Origin: Streptomyces uncialis
GTDB lineage: Bacteria > Actinomycetota > Actinomycetes > Streptomycetales > Streptomycetaceae
Length of the DNA stretch: 64,000 bases
Reading direction: 5' to 3'
Assembly: GCF_036250755.1 (NCBI RefSeq)
Contig: NZ_CP109583.1
Coordinates: forward strand, 8,426,001 to 8,490,000
In this document: positions 18,101 through 26,136 of the stretch, one piece after another
How the letters are laid out: every line of letters begins with the position of its first letter
How positions within the stretch are numbered: position 1 is the first letter of the stretch
Notes under the pieces: model-generated
What the model was told of the DNA's origin: nothing
The model's database searches: none
What the model saw: only the letters and a program-made list of their open reading frames with translations
Position numbers and translations under genes: made by a program

Positions 18101-18383
18101 GCGCGGCCTCCGCCGGGGAGTAGCCGAAGAACTCCGCGTCGAACCGGTCCAGTCCGGCGATCTCCGCGACGGCCCGCACATGGTAGGGGTCGTCGAGCAG
18201 CGCCGGATCACCCCCGGCGGCCAGATGCTGCGCCTCGTCGAGGACCGTGATCCCCTCGTCGCCCGCCAGCAGCGACCGCCACAGTTCGCCCGTGCCGTCC
18301 GCGCCGGGGAACCGCCCCGCCAGCCCGATGACGGCCACACTGAACCGCGGGTCGGGCCCCTCGTCGTCGTGCCGCTCAGTCAT
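15189..18383 (-). CDS. Type I polyketide synthase module KS-AT-ACP
   Basis: A 1064-residue single PKS module. The ketosynthase (about residues 14-440) has the active-site Cys187 in VATACSTSL and the two His motifs EAHGTGTPVGDPIE and KTNIGHLDAAAGVAG. The acyltransferase (about 520-830) has the nucleophile LGHSLGEYTAA and a VPVAVHSP motif, most like malonyl-type enzymes. A carrier domain with LGGDSMLLM ends the core at about residue 990, followed by a Pro/Ala-rich tail. There is no ketoreductase, dehydratase, methyltransferase or thioesterase domain. The module should add one two-carbon unit and leave a beta-keto thioester. The ATG at 18383 was chosen from AGGGAGGGAC upstream and overlaps the NRPS stop by 8 bases. 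Gene order suggests it acts last in the line, leaving release unexplained. Confidence 0.9.
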   Translation of the reverse strand: MTERHDDEGPDPRFSVAVIGLAGRFPGADGTGELWRSLLAGDEGITVLDEAQHLAAGGDPALLDDPYHVRAVAEIAGLDRFDAEFFGYSPAEAALLDPQQRMFLEVAHHAFEDSGYPPGGHPGAVGVYAGSGPSRYFTTNLAPWYAGRPGSLDHTAALSANSAGTLPTRVSYLMGLTGPSISVATACSTSLVAVHLACQDLLAQRCDLALAGGVALNPHARLGYRYVQDGPYSPDGKVRAFDRRAAGMLQGDGAGVVVLKRLADALADGDTVRAVVLGSAVNNDGDRKIGFTAPSTTGQTEVIVSALLEAGVSPASIGYVEAHGTGTPVGDPIELTALHDAFERAGGHPGGCAIGSVKTNIGHLDAAAGVAGLIKTVLALEHGTIPPTLHLDEPTELFDWAASPFEPAVTARPWRVPGPRRAGVSSFGIGGTNAHVVLEQPPSAPPSAPGREHTLLTISARTPAALDETARLLGERLAAGPAPRLDDIGHTLAAGRTAHPYRRALVVRSADEAAERLRETIGAAAEPARQRPVALLLPGGGVHYDGMGRGLYATEPVYRETIDRCAGILRPVLGRDIRDALLAEAAASRDGGEHTALLDGTATGHRAASFPALVATEYALARVLEQRYGVTPVALLGHSLGEYTAACLAGVIALEDVLPLVAERERLFASVGGTSLSVRRGEDAVTPFLAPGLAVAAVNGPDACTVSGRTDAVIALEARLAAAGVDHHRLRVPVAVHSPVLDPVLPEFRDLVAGIRLSKPRVPYLSNVTGTWITEEEATDPEYWVRHSRRTVRFADALRTLGDAARPPVLLEAGPGGGLGKLARTVLGPRVPVVAALRHAYAEQDDGSFLLGALGALWCAGAEPDLPALWRGTRPRRVPLPGYPFARSRFWIDPPGGGPVSGGPVPSYTPADGGSPPVAAVGTRSRSGPPDDSPLGRVTRLWEESLGVTGIAPDQNFFDLGGDSMLLMRLTGQVRDALGVDLSVRRLYVGDRLTVAGFLAEAAEAAEHNRTGPTGTGPADAGTPAGAAAGQSSPADSPTLSPAPSPDPSAAASTAAPPNGQDEE

Positions 18384-21300
18384 CCGGCCGTCCCTCCCTG
18401 GCGCGGGTCCGGCGTGCGGCCCCCGCTGACCGTGCCGCCCGCCGACGGCGGGCCAGCTCCTCGTCCCGTTCCCGTACCGCCCGGTCCACGCCGCCGGACC
18501 CGCTGTCACCGGAGGCCGCGGCGAGCAGCGCCGCCAGATCGGCGACCGTCGGACGGGAGAACAGGTCCACCACCCGTACCCGGTGCCCCAGCTCCGCCTC
18601 CAGCGCGGCCTGCACCCGCAGGGTCAGCAGCGAATGCCCGCCCAGATCGAAGAAGTTGTCCCGGGCGCCGACCTCCGGCACCCCGAGCACCCGTGCCCAG
18701 ACCGCCGCCACCGCCTGCTCCAGCCCCTCCCGGGGGCGGACGTACGGCGCCACGACCGGGGCCGCCGCGGGCAGCGAGGCGAGCGCCGCCCGGTCCGCCT
18801 TGCCCGACGGCATCAGCGGCAACTCGGCCAGCACCTGCGCGGAGTGCGGCACCGCGTACTCCGGCAGCCGCTCCGCCGCCCACACCCGCAGCTCCTGCTC
18901 ACCGGGCGCGGGCCGGTCCGGTGCCGCCAGGCAGTACGCCGCCAGGTGCTGGGTGCCCGGGGTGTCCTCCCGGACCAGGACCACCGCTTGGCGCACCGCC
19001 GGATGGCGGCCGAGCACCGACTCCACCTCCTCCAGCTCGATCCGGTAGCCGCGGATCTTCACCTGATGGTCCGCGCGGCCCAGGAACTCGATCACCCCGT
19101 CGTGCCGGAAGCGGCCCAGGTCCCCGGTGGCGTACAGCCGCGCCCCGGGAACGCCGCCGAACGGATCGGGCACGAACCGGTCCGCCGTCCGCAGCGGATC
19201 ACCGAGATAGCCCTCGGCGACCTGCACCCCGCCCACATGGATCTCCCCCGGGACACCGGGCGGTACGGGCCGCTGACCGGGCGCCAGCACATACATCCGC
19301 ACATTCGGGTTGGGCCGCCCGATGGTGATCCCGGTCCGGGCGTCCGCCCCCCGGTACACCTCGCAGCTGACCCCGATGGTGGTCTCGGCGGGCCCGTAGC
19401 CGTGGTACATCGTGCTGTCGGGCAGCCGGGTCCGGAACCGGTCGAACAGCTCCGGGGTCAGCACCTCGCCGCCGCACCACACATGACGCAGCGTCCGCGC
19501 GGCCCGCCCGGTGTCCGGCCGGACCAGCATCGCGTCGAGCATCGTGGACGTCACATAGACGAAGCTGACGCCCTCGTCGGCGATCAGCCCGATCAGCCGG
19601 TCCGGGTCCTTGTCCGCGCCGGGCGGCGCCAGCACGAGCCGCGCCCCGCAGACGAGCGGCAGGAAGATCTCGTTGACGGAGATGTCGAAGCCCAGCGGCG
19701 CCTTGTGCAGCACCGCGTCACCCGGCCCCAGCCCCAGCAGCTCCGCCTGCCACGGCAGCCGGTTGCAGATCCCCCGGTGCCCCAGCATCGCGCCCTTCGG
19801 CGACCCGGTGGAGCCCGAGGTGTAGATGACGTACGCCAGATCGTCCGCGGTGACGGTGGCGGCCGGTCCCCGGGGGACGGAGCCGCCGGGCTCCGCCGAC
19901 GGGTCCACCGCGGGCACCGGACCCCAGCCGTCGGCGTCCCGGGACAGCACGGCCACCGGCGACGCGTTCCTCACCACCTCCTCGACCCGGCGCGGCGGCC
20001 ACGACGGCTCCAGCGGGACGAACGCCGCACCCGACTTGAGCACCGCGAGCAGCCCCACCACCAGATCCGCCGACCGCTCCAGATGGATACCGACCAGCCG
20101 CCCGGCCGTGGCGCCCAGCGCGCCGAGCCGGGCCGCGAGCCGGTCGGCCGCCGCGTCCAGCTCCGCGTACGACCACCGCACCCCGTCGGCCACCAGCGCC
20201 TGCGCGTCCGGTGAACGGCGCACCTGGTCCTCGACCAGACCGTGCAGGGTCGCGGGCGCCAGCAGCTCCGGACGGTCGGTGTCGTTCCACTCCACCAGGA
20301 CCTTGTGCCGCTCCCCGGGGAGCAGGAACGGCAGCTCCGCGACGGGCCGCCCCGGGTCCGCCACCGCACCGGCCAGCAGGGTCTCCAGATGCGCGAGCAG
20401 CGCCCCGGCGGTGGTGCCGGTGTACAACTCGGTGCGGTACGTGGCACCGAGTACGGTGGTGCTTCCGTCGTCGACGGCCTCCACCGCCAGGTCGAAGCGG
20501 GCCGTGCCGTTGTGGACCTGCCGCTCCCGCACCTCGACACCCGGCAGCTCCAGCGCGCCCAGACCCGCCACCCGGCGCGAGAACATCGTGTCCGCCAGCG
20601 GATGGCGGCCCGCGCTGCGCTGCGGCCGGACCGCCTCCACCACCCGCTCGAACGGCACGTCCTGATGGGCGTACGCGGCCAGGCACTCCGCCTTCACCCG
20701 GCGCAGCACCGTCCGGAAGTCGTCGTCGGCGGACACCTCCGCCCGCAGCACCAGACTGTTGCCGAAGTTCCCCACGAGGTCCCGCAGCGAGGGGTCCTCC
20801 CGGTCGACGACCGGGGTGCACACCGCGAGATCGCTCTGCCCGGTGTACCGGTGCAGCAGCACCAGATATCCGGCGAACGCCACCATGAACGGGGTCGCCG
20901 CCTCCGCCCTCGCCAGCGCGCCCAGCCCCTTGTGGAGCGCGGCCGGCAGCGGACGCGTCACCCGCGCCCCGGCCGGTCCCGGCCGGGCCGGGCGCGGCAG
21001 ATCCGGCATCGGCGCGGCGGGCACCGGGACGGGCGTCAGCCGCTCGCGCCAGAACGCCGTGCCGCTGTGCTCGCGGCGCTGTTCATGGACCGCGTGGTCC
21101 GCGTACTGCACCGGCAGCGGCTGTGCGGGCGGCGTCTCCCCGCGCAGCGCGGAACGGTAGCCCGCGGCGGCCCCGGCGAACAGCGGGGCCCAGCTCAGAT
21201 CGTCGCAGGCGATGTGATGGAGCACCACGAGCAGCACATGACGCTCCGGGGCGAGCCGGTACAGCCGCAGCCGCAGCGGTGTCGCCACCGCCAGGTCGAA

Positions 21301-21789
21301 GGGCCGCGCCGCGTACGCCGACGCCGCCGCGTCGAGCGCGTCCGCGGTGACGTCCACCACCGAGAACGGCGGCGGCGCCGACACCAGGACATGCTGGAGC
21401 GGGGTGCCGTCCGGCCCCGGCCGGTACACCGTGCGCAGCACCTCGTGCCGCCGCGCGACCGCCGCGAACGAGGCCTCCAGCGCCGCCGGGTCCAGCGGCC
21501 CCGTCAGCTCGGCGGCGACCGCCAGGTTGTACGCGGGGCTGTCCGGCTGCGCGTGCTGGTGGAACCACATGCGGTACTGCGCCGACGACAGCACGGCCGG
21601 ACCGTCGTCGCCGCGCCGCGGGATGCCGGACTCCGCCGGGGCGCCGCCCTCCCGCTCCAGCAGCAACCGGATCAGCCGTTGCTGCTCCGGCCCGAGACCA
21701 CCGTCCCCGGCTCCGTCCTGTCCGCCCATGTCCGTCCGTCCCTCCGCTCGCCGTGCCGTCCGCCCGTCGCCGGGCCCCGATGCCGTCAT
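18376..21789 (-). CDS. NRPS module C-A-PCP, hydroxyornithine-type specificity code
   Basis: A 1137-residue NRPS module. After a short docking-like N-terminus (GPEQQRLIRLLLERE) the condensation domain shows LSSAQYRMWF and the catalytic HHIACDD (His191-192). The adenylation domain has VIYTSGSTGSPKG, GFDISVNEIF, HGYGPAETT, YATGDLGR and PSGKADR. A peptidyl carrier site FFDLGGHSLL follows, with a charged C-terminal tail. Reading the ten specificity positions gives D-I-N-Y-W-G-G-I-G-K. I recall this code for N5-formyl-N5-hydroxyornithine in pyoverdine and coelichelin synthetases. No ornithine N-monooxygenase or formyltransferase is in the window, so a near-isostere such as graminine is proposed. 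The start is fixed by the ATGA overlap at 21786-21789. Confidence 0.9.
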   Translation of the reverse strand: MTASGPGDGRTARRAEGRTDMGGQDGAGDGGLGPEQQRLIRLLLEREGGAPAESGIPRRGDDGPAVLSSAQYRMWFHQHAQPDSPAYNLAVAAELTGPLDPAALEASFAAVARRHEVLRTVYRPGPDGTPLQHVLVSAPPPFSVVDVTADALDAAASAYAARPFDLAVATPLRLRLYRLAPERHVLLVVLHHIACDDLSWAPLFAGAAAGYRSALRGETPPAQPLPVQYADHAVHEQRREHSGTAFWRERLTPVPVPAAPMPDLPRPARPGPAGARVTRPLPAALHKGLGALARAEAATPFMVAFAGYLVLLHRYTGQSDLAVCTPVVDREDPSLRDLVGNFGNSLVLRAEVSADDDFRTVLRRVKAECLAAYAHQDVPFERVVEAVRPQRSAGRHPLADTMFSRRVAGLGALELPGVEVRERQVHNGTARFDLAVEAVDDGSTTVLGATYRTELYTGTTAGALLAHLETLLAGAVADPGRPVAELPFLLPGERHKVLVEWNDTDRPELLAPATLHGLVEDQVRRSPDAQALVADGVRWSYAELDAAADRLAARLGALGATAGRLVGIHLERSADLVVGLLAVLKSGAAFVPLEPSWPPRRVEEVVRNASPVAVLSRDADGWGPVPAVDPSAEPGGSVPRGPAATVTADDLAYVIYTSGSTGSPKGAMLGHRGICNRLPWQAELLGLGPGDAVLHKAPLGFDISVNEIFLPLVCGARLVLAPPGADKDPDRLIGLIADEGVSFVYVTSTMLDAMLVRPDTGRAARTLRHVWCGGEVLTPELFDRFRTRLPDSTMYHGYGPAETTIGVSCEVYRGADARTGITIGRPNPNVRMYVLAPGQRPVPPGVPGEIHVGGVQVAEGYLGDPLRTADRFVPDPFGGVPGARLYATGDLGRFRHDGVIEFLGRADHQVKIRGYRIELEEVESVLGRHPAVRQAVVLVREDTPGTQHLAAYCLAAPDRPAPGEQELRVWAAERLPEYAVPHSAQVLAELPLMPSGKADRAALASLPAAAPVVAPYVRPREGLEQAVAAVWARVLGVPEVGARDNFFDLGGHSLLTLRVQAALEAELGHRVRVVDLFSRPTVADLAALLAAASGDSGSGGVDRAVRERDEELARRRRAARSAGAARRTRAREGRPDD

Positions 21790-24700
21790 GACCGCCCCAG
21801 TTCGTCGAGGGCGGCGGCCGTCTGCTCCGGGGACAGCGCGGACACCGTCCGGTGCAGCCGCGCGACCAGGTCGAGGCGGCCCGGCGCGGACTCCGCGCCG
21901 CGCAGGGCCTCGGCCATACCCGTGACCGTCAGCGTCTCGAACAGGGTCCGGGCGGTGAGCCGTTCGCCCGCGAAGATCCCGCGCAGCCGGGTGAGGATGC
22001 GGGCGCCGAGCAGCGAGTCGCCGCCCAGTGCGAAGAAGTCCTCGTCGGGCCCCACCCCGTCGACACCCAGCGCGCGCGACCACTCCTCGGCCAGCAGCAG
22101 CTCCAGCGGCCCGCCGGCCGGCCCGGCCGGTTGCGGCGGCCCGGCCGGTGGCCGCGCCGCCCGTCCGGCCGCCTCGGTCAGCGCCGCCCGGTCGACCTTG
22201 CCGTTGGCGGTCAGCGGGAACGCCGTGACGCGCAGGAACGCGGCCGGCACCATGTGCTCCGGCAGCCGCTCCCGCAGATGCGCCCGCAGCTCCCGGGGAT
22301 CGGGGCCGCCGCCGGAGCCCAGCACATGGGCGGCCAGCGCCTTGTACCCGCGCCGTCCGCCGTCCGCCGGTACCCCGGTGACCACCGCCCGCGCCACCCC
22401 GGGGTGCAGCGCCAGCGCCGCCTCGACCTCGGCGGGCTCGATCCGCTGCCCGCGTACCTTCAGCTGGAGATCCGCCCGGCCCACGAACTCCAGTGCCCCG
22501 TCCGGCAGATACCGGCCCAGATCCCCGGTGCGGTACAGCCGCTCACCGGTGTCGGGATGGACGAGGAACGCCGCCGCGGTGCGCTCGGTGTCCCGCCAGT
22601 AGCCGCGGGCCAGCCCCACCCCCGACACATACATCTCCCCGGTGACCCCGTCGGGTCGGTCCCGCAGCCGCTCGTCCAGCAGGTGATAGGCGGTGTTGGC
22701 GATCGGCTTGCCGTACGGTACCCCGGGCACCGCCGGGTCCAGCGCGTCCACCGGGTGCCAGATGTTCCACAGCGTCGTCTCCGACGGACCCCCGACGCCC
22801 ACCAGCCGCGCGTTCGGAGCCAGTTCGGCGAGGCTCCGCACCAACTCCGGCGGAATCCAGTCCCCTCCGGTGAACGCGAGCCGCAGTGAGGCCAGCGCCC
22901 CGGCCGCACCGGGGTCGTCCAGCATCATCTCCAGCATCGCCGGGACGCTGTTCCACAAGGTGACCCGGTGCCGGCGCAGCAGCTCCGCCCAGTGCGCCGG
23001 GTCACGCTCGGCGCCCGGATCGGGCAGTACCAGGGTGCCCCCGGCACCCAGCACCCCGAACAGGTCGAACGCCGACATGTCGTGGTGCAGCGCGGTCAGC
23101 CCCAGCACCGTGTCGTCCGGCCCGACCCCGAAGGTCTCCTCCGTCTCCCGCAGGGCGTTGACCATCCCCGCGTGCTCGACCATCACCCCCTTGGGCGTGC
23201 CCGTCGAACCCGACGTGAACAGCACGTACAACAGATCCCCGGGCCCCTGCGGCAACTCCTCCACCACCGGCACCGGTACGTCCGGCAGCTCCCCGTCGAC
23301 CGCGACCGCCCGCACCCCCTCGGGCAGCCCGCCGTGCGGTCCGCCGCCCCGGACCAGCACGGTGTCCACCCCCGCGTCCGCCAGCACGGCCCGCAGCCGC
23401 ACCTCGGGCATCGCCGGGTCCAGCGGCAGATACGCGGCGCCCGCCAGCAGCACCCCGTACACCGCGACCACCTGCTCCTGGCCCTTGTCCAGCAGCACCC
23501 CCACCACCGGCCCGGGCCCGCGGCCGCCGTCCGTGAGGAGGCTCGCGACCCCCGCCGCCCGCCGCGCCAGCCGCCCGTACCCGAGCTCCCCGGCGGACGT
23601 CACGACCGCCGTGCGTCCCGGGTCCTCGGCGGCACGCCGCAGGAACGCCGCGTGCGCCGGGACCGCGGGCAGCTCCCTCGGACGGCCCCGGACCGCCTCC
23701 CGCCGGGCACGCTGGTCCGGCGGCAGCACCTCCAGCCCGGTGGAGCGCCACCGGCTGTGCGCCAGCCGCTCCAGCAGCGCCCGGAACGCCTCGAACATGG
23801 CCTCCGGCATCCCCGCCGGGAACAGCTCGTCGACCGAGTCCCAGTTGTAGACCAGCCGTCCCTGCCGCTCGTCGAGCTGCACATCGAGGAAGACCTGAGG
23901 CGTCTGCGACACCCCGTGCACCTGGGTCCAGATCCGGTCCAGGGCGGTGCCCTCCGGGTCGGCCCAGGCCAGCGTGCTGGTCAGCACCACCGGCATCCGC
24001 GCCCGGTCCATGCTGTTGTGCAGCCGCGCCAGCTCCCGGAGCATCCACGCACCCGACACCTGATGATGGCTCAGGTCCTCCCACAACCGCCGCTGGATAC
24101 GCAGCGCCCGCTCCTCGAAGGTGTCCCGCGCCCGGTTGTCGACCTCGACCAGCGAGAACGACGCGAACTCCCCGACCAGCCGCTCCACCCGCGGAAGCAA
24201 CGGAAGCCGGTTCATCCGCGGCACATTGACCGTGAACCGGGCCTCCTCGCTCCAGGCCGCCAGCACCTCCGCGAACACGGCGAGCAGCAGGGCCGACGGG
24301 GTCAGCCCCGCGGACCTGGCCCGCGCGGTGAGCCGCGCCCAGTCCGCCCGAGGCAGCTCCGCCTCCCGCCGCACGAAACGCGACCGCGCCAGCTGTCCCG
24401 GGTCGGCGGCCAGCGGCAGCCGGGGCGGCGGCGGCAGCTCCGCGATCCGCTTGTGCCAGTACGCCTCCGCCTCCCGGTACTCCTCCCCGTCACGCAGCGC
24501 CCGTTCCGCCAGCACGTACTCACGGAACGAACCGCTGAGCGGCTCCAGCACGGCCCCGGGGTCCGTGTACAGCAGGGACAGCTCCCCGGACAGCACATGC
24601 CAGCTCGCGAAGTCGCAGACCAGCCCGTCGAAGCCGATGAACACCCGCACCAGGTCGTCCCGCAGCCGCGCCACGGTCACCCCGAACAGCGGCCACCGGT

Positions 24701-25052
24701 CGGCGGGCCGCACCTCGTGCGACAGCCGCTCACGCAACGCGGCCAGCTCCGCCTCGCGCGCCGCCACGGACAGCCGCCGCAGATCCACCACATCGGGCAC
24801 GAAGGGCGGCGCGTCCGGCAGCACCCGCTGCTCCATGCTGTCCGGCAGCATCACGGCCCGCAGCATGTCGTGCCGTTCGACCAGCAGCCGCCAGGCGGTC
24901 GCGAACCGCTCCGGATCCAGATCGCCGTCGAACTCGAAGTACGCGTGGGTGGACACATTGCCCAGCGCGAACATGTCGCCCCGGCCCAGCAGATACGCCC
25001 GCTGCGTGTCGGTGAGCGGGAAGGGCGCGTACCGCTCGTCGTCGGTGCTCAC
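21786..25052 (-). CDS. NRPS module Cy-A-PCP (heterocyclising)
   Basis: A 1088-residue module that should condense salicylate with Cys, Ser or Thr and cyclise to a thiazoline or oxazoline. The N-terminal domain is a cyclisation (Cy) domain: FPLTDTQRAYLLGR, RHDMLRA, the signature DGLVCDFAS (DxxxxDxxS, residues 142-150) and SQTPQVFLDVQ. The adenylation domain has LFTSGSTGTPKG, YRTGDLGRYL and ANGKVDRA. Its code reads about D-M-F-N-F-G-V-L-W-K, closest to cysteine codes (D-L-Y-N-L-S-L-I-W-K). The carrier site is FFALGGDSLL, with a helical docking-like tail. The GTG start at 25052 comes from the GTGA overlap with the upstream gene; no internal ATG fits better. No thiazolinyl reductase gene is present, so the ring should stay a thiazoline. 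Confidence 0.9.
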   Translation of the reverse strand: MSTDDERYAPFPLTDTQRAYLLGRGDMFALGNVSTHAYFEFDGDLDPERFATAWRLLVERHDMLRAVMLPDSMEQRVLPDAPPFVPDVVDLRRLSVAAREAELAALRERLSHEVRPADRWPLFGVTVARLRDDLVRVFIGFDGLVCDFASWHVLSGELSLLYTDPGAVLEPLSGSFREYVLAERALRDGEEYREAEAYWHKRIAELPPPPRLPLAADPGQLARSRFVRREAELPRADWARLTARARSAGLTPSALLLAVFAEVLAAWSEEARFTVNVPRMNRLPLLPRVERLVGEFASFSLVEVDNRARDTFEERALRIQRRLWEDLSHHQVSGAWMLRELARLHNSMDRARMPVVLTSTLAWADPEGTALDRIWTQVHGVSQTPQVFLDVQLDERQGRLVYNWDSVDELFPAGMPEAMFEAFRALLERLAHSRWRSTGLEVLPPDQRARREAVRGRPRELPAVPAHAAFLRRAAEDPGRTAVVTSAGELGYGRLARRAAGVASLLTDGGRGPGPVVGVLLDKGQEQVVAVYGVLLAGAAYLPLDPAMPEVRLRAVLADAGVDTVLVRGGGPHGGLPEGVRAVAVDGELPDVPVPVVEELPQGPGDLLYVLFTSGSTGTPKGVMVEHAGMVNALRETEETFGVGPDDTVLGLTALHHDMSAFDLFGVLGAGGTLVLPDPGAERDPAHWAELLRRHRVTLWNSVPAMLEMMLDDPGAAGALASLRLAFTGGDWIPPELVRSLAELAPNARLVGVGGPSETTLWNIWHPVDALDPAVPGVPYGKPIANTAYHLLDERLRDRPDGVTGEMYVSGVGLARGYWRDTERTAAAFLVHPDTGERLYRTGDLGRYLPDGALEFVGRADLQLKVRGQRIEPAEVEAALALHPGVARAVVTGVPADGGRRGYKALAAHVLGSGGGPDPRELRAHLRERLPEHMVPAAFLRVTAFPLTANGKVDRAALTEAAGRAARPPAGPPQPAGPAGGPLELLLAEEWSRALGVDGVGPDEDFFALGGDSLLGARILTRLRGIFAGERLTARTLFETLTVTGMAEALRGAESAPGRLDLVARLHRTVSALSPEQTAAALDELGRS

Positions 25053-26074
25053 CGCCGCTCCCCCCACAGTTCCGCGGCCCTGGCCAGGCACTGCGCGCGG
25101 GTCCCGGGCGGTCCCACGGCACTCCAGCCCGCGGGCGGACGCCGCCCGGACGGCCATACGGAGAACCGGCCGGCGTCGTTGCGCACCGCCTGATGGTCCG
25201 GGGTGTCCGGCCGCCGGGGAGCCCGCGCGGCCGGCCCGGGAAGCGTTCGCGCGGACAGGAAGGGACAGCGCTCCCACGCCTGCGGCGGGCCGTCGTCGGC
25301 ATCAGGAAGGAAGTACTGCCGCCACTCGCGGTTGTCGGTGTCGCCGTAGCTGCCGAGCGCGGGGGAGGGCGGCACCGTGTCGTAGGCCCGCAGCCGGGCC
25401 CGGATCGTACGGCGGGCCGCGGCGCCCCGGGGGGAGTCGGCCTCCAGCCCCTCGAACACCCAGCGCGGCTGAAACGTGATCATGAAGTCCGCGGCATGCC
25501 GGCTGCGCCGCTCCCCGTGCGCCGGGGTGTTGCAGACGACGAAGATCGGCACCCCGCCGAAGGTGAACTCCCACAGCGGGTCGTCGGGGTCGGTCGGCAG
25601 CTCCGCGGGCCACGGACTGCTGTCCTTGTCCGCGAGATAGCCGAGCACGTCCCAGAACCGCTGCCGGAAGCCGTCCAGCGGCAGCGCGGCACCGCCGGGT
25701 TCGGGCCGGAAGAACACCACGAACGAGGTGTCCTTGCCGAGGGCCTGGTAGCCCTCCAGATAGCGGCGCAGCAGATCGGGCAGCGCCGCCCAGTCGCCGC
25801 GGTCCCCGGCGCCGTCGACGAAGCCGAACCGCAGGGTCCTCTTGCGTGCCGCGGCCACCGCGAAGGTGCAGGGGAAGGGGTGCTCCTGCGAGACCACGGT
25901 CGACAGCAGACCTTCCGCGCTCCGCGGGCCCCAGTGCGGTATTTCACCGATGGTGAGTTCGGGGAGCGTGGCGAGCAAGGAATCGCGTGCGTGCTGAAAC
26001 TTGTTCTCCGGCTCGCTCTCCCGGATGTTTCCGGACTTCATTCCTGAATGGTTCGCGGGGGTGCTTGAGGGCAT
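25049..26074 (-). CDS. YqcI/YcgG-family (putative heme N-oxygenase) fused to MbtH domain
   Basis: A 341-residue two-domain protein. Residues about 30-245 match the YqcI/YcgG family: a FPCTFAV start, then WEFTFGGVPIFVVCNTPAHG, RRSRHAADFMITFQPRWVF and PPSPALGSYGD. Characterised relatives, DcsA (cycloserine) and GntA (guanitoxin), are heme proteins that N-hydroxylate arginine or an arginine-derived substrate, and I recall GrbE of graminine biosynthesis belonging here too. Residues about 297-341 are MbtH-like, with FSVWPSG, PAGWSAV and CLARAAELW in the usual order; MbtH proteins activate NRPS adenylation domains. The fusion could place the oxygenase at the NRPS. The ATG at 26074 is used; its ribosome site GGAG is distant, and an internal ATG at 26041 is possible. 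The gene overlaps the Cy-A-PCP gene. Confidence 0.85.
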   Translation of the reverse strand: MPSSTPANHSGMKSGNIRESEPENKFQHARDSLLATLPELTIGEIPHWGPRSAEGLLSTVVSQEHPFPCTFAVAAARKRTLRFGFVDGAGDRGDWAALPDLLRRYLEGYQALGKDTSFVVFFRPEPGGAALPLDGFRQRFWDVLGYLADKDSSPWPAELPTDPDDPLWEFTFGGVPIFVVCNTPAHGERRSRHAADFMITFQPRWVFEGLEADSPRGAAARRTIRARLRAYDTVPPSPALGSYGDTDNREWRQYFLPDADDGPPQAWERCPFLSARTLPGPAARAPRRPDTPDHQAVRNDAGRFSVWPSGRRPPAGWSAVGPPGTRAQCLARAAELWGERR

Positions 26075-26136
26075 GGCGAATTCATACTCCGATCAAATCC
26101 CGTCACGGATGCCGAGCAGCGGAGGACGAATTCCCC

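Noticed and set aside
15360..19328. A 1322-codon plus-strand open frame opposite the PKS and NRPS genes
   Set aside because: It is the antisense shadow of a GC-rich coding strand; its composition (Arg/Gly/Pro/Gln runs) matches no protein family, while the minus strand gives complete KS-AT-ACP and A-PCP domains.
10794..25052. A pyochelin or yersiniabactin cluster
   Set aside because: The thiazolinyl reductase, second Cy domain and methyltransferase domains are absent, while a C-A-PCP module with a hydroxyornithine-type code and N-oxidation-type enzymes are present.
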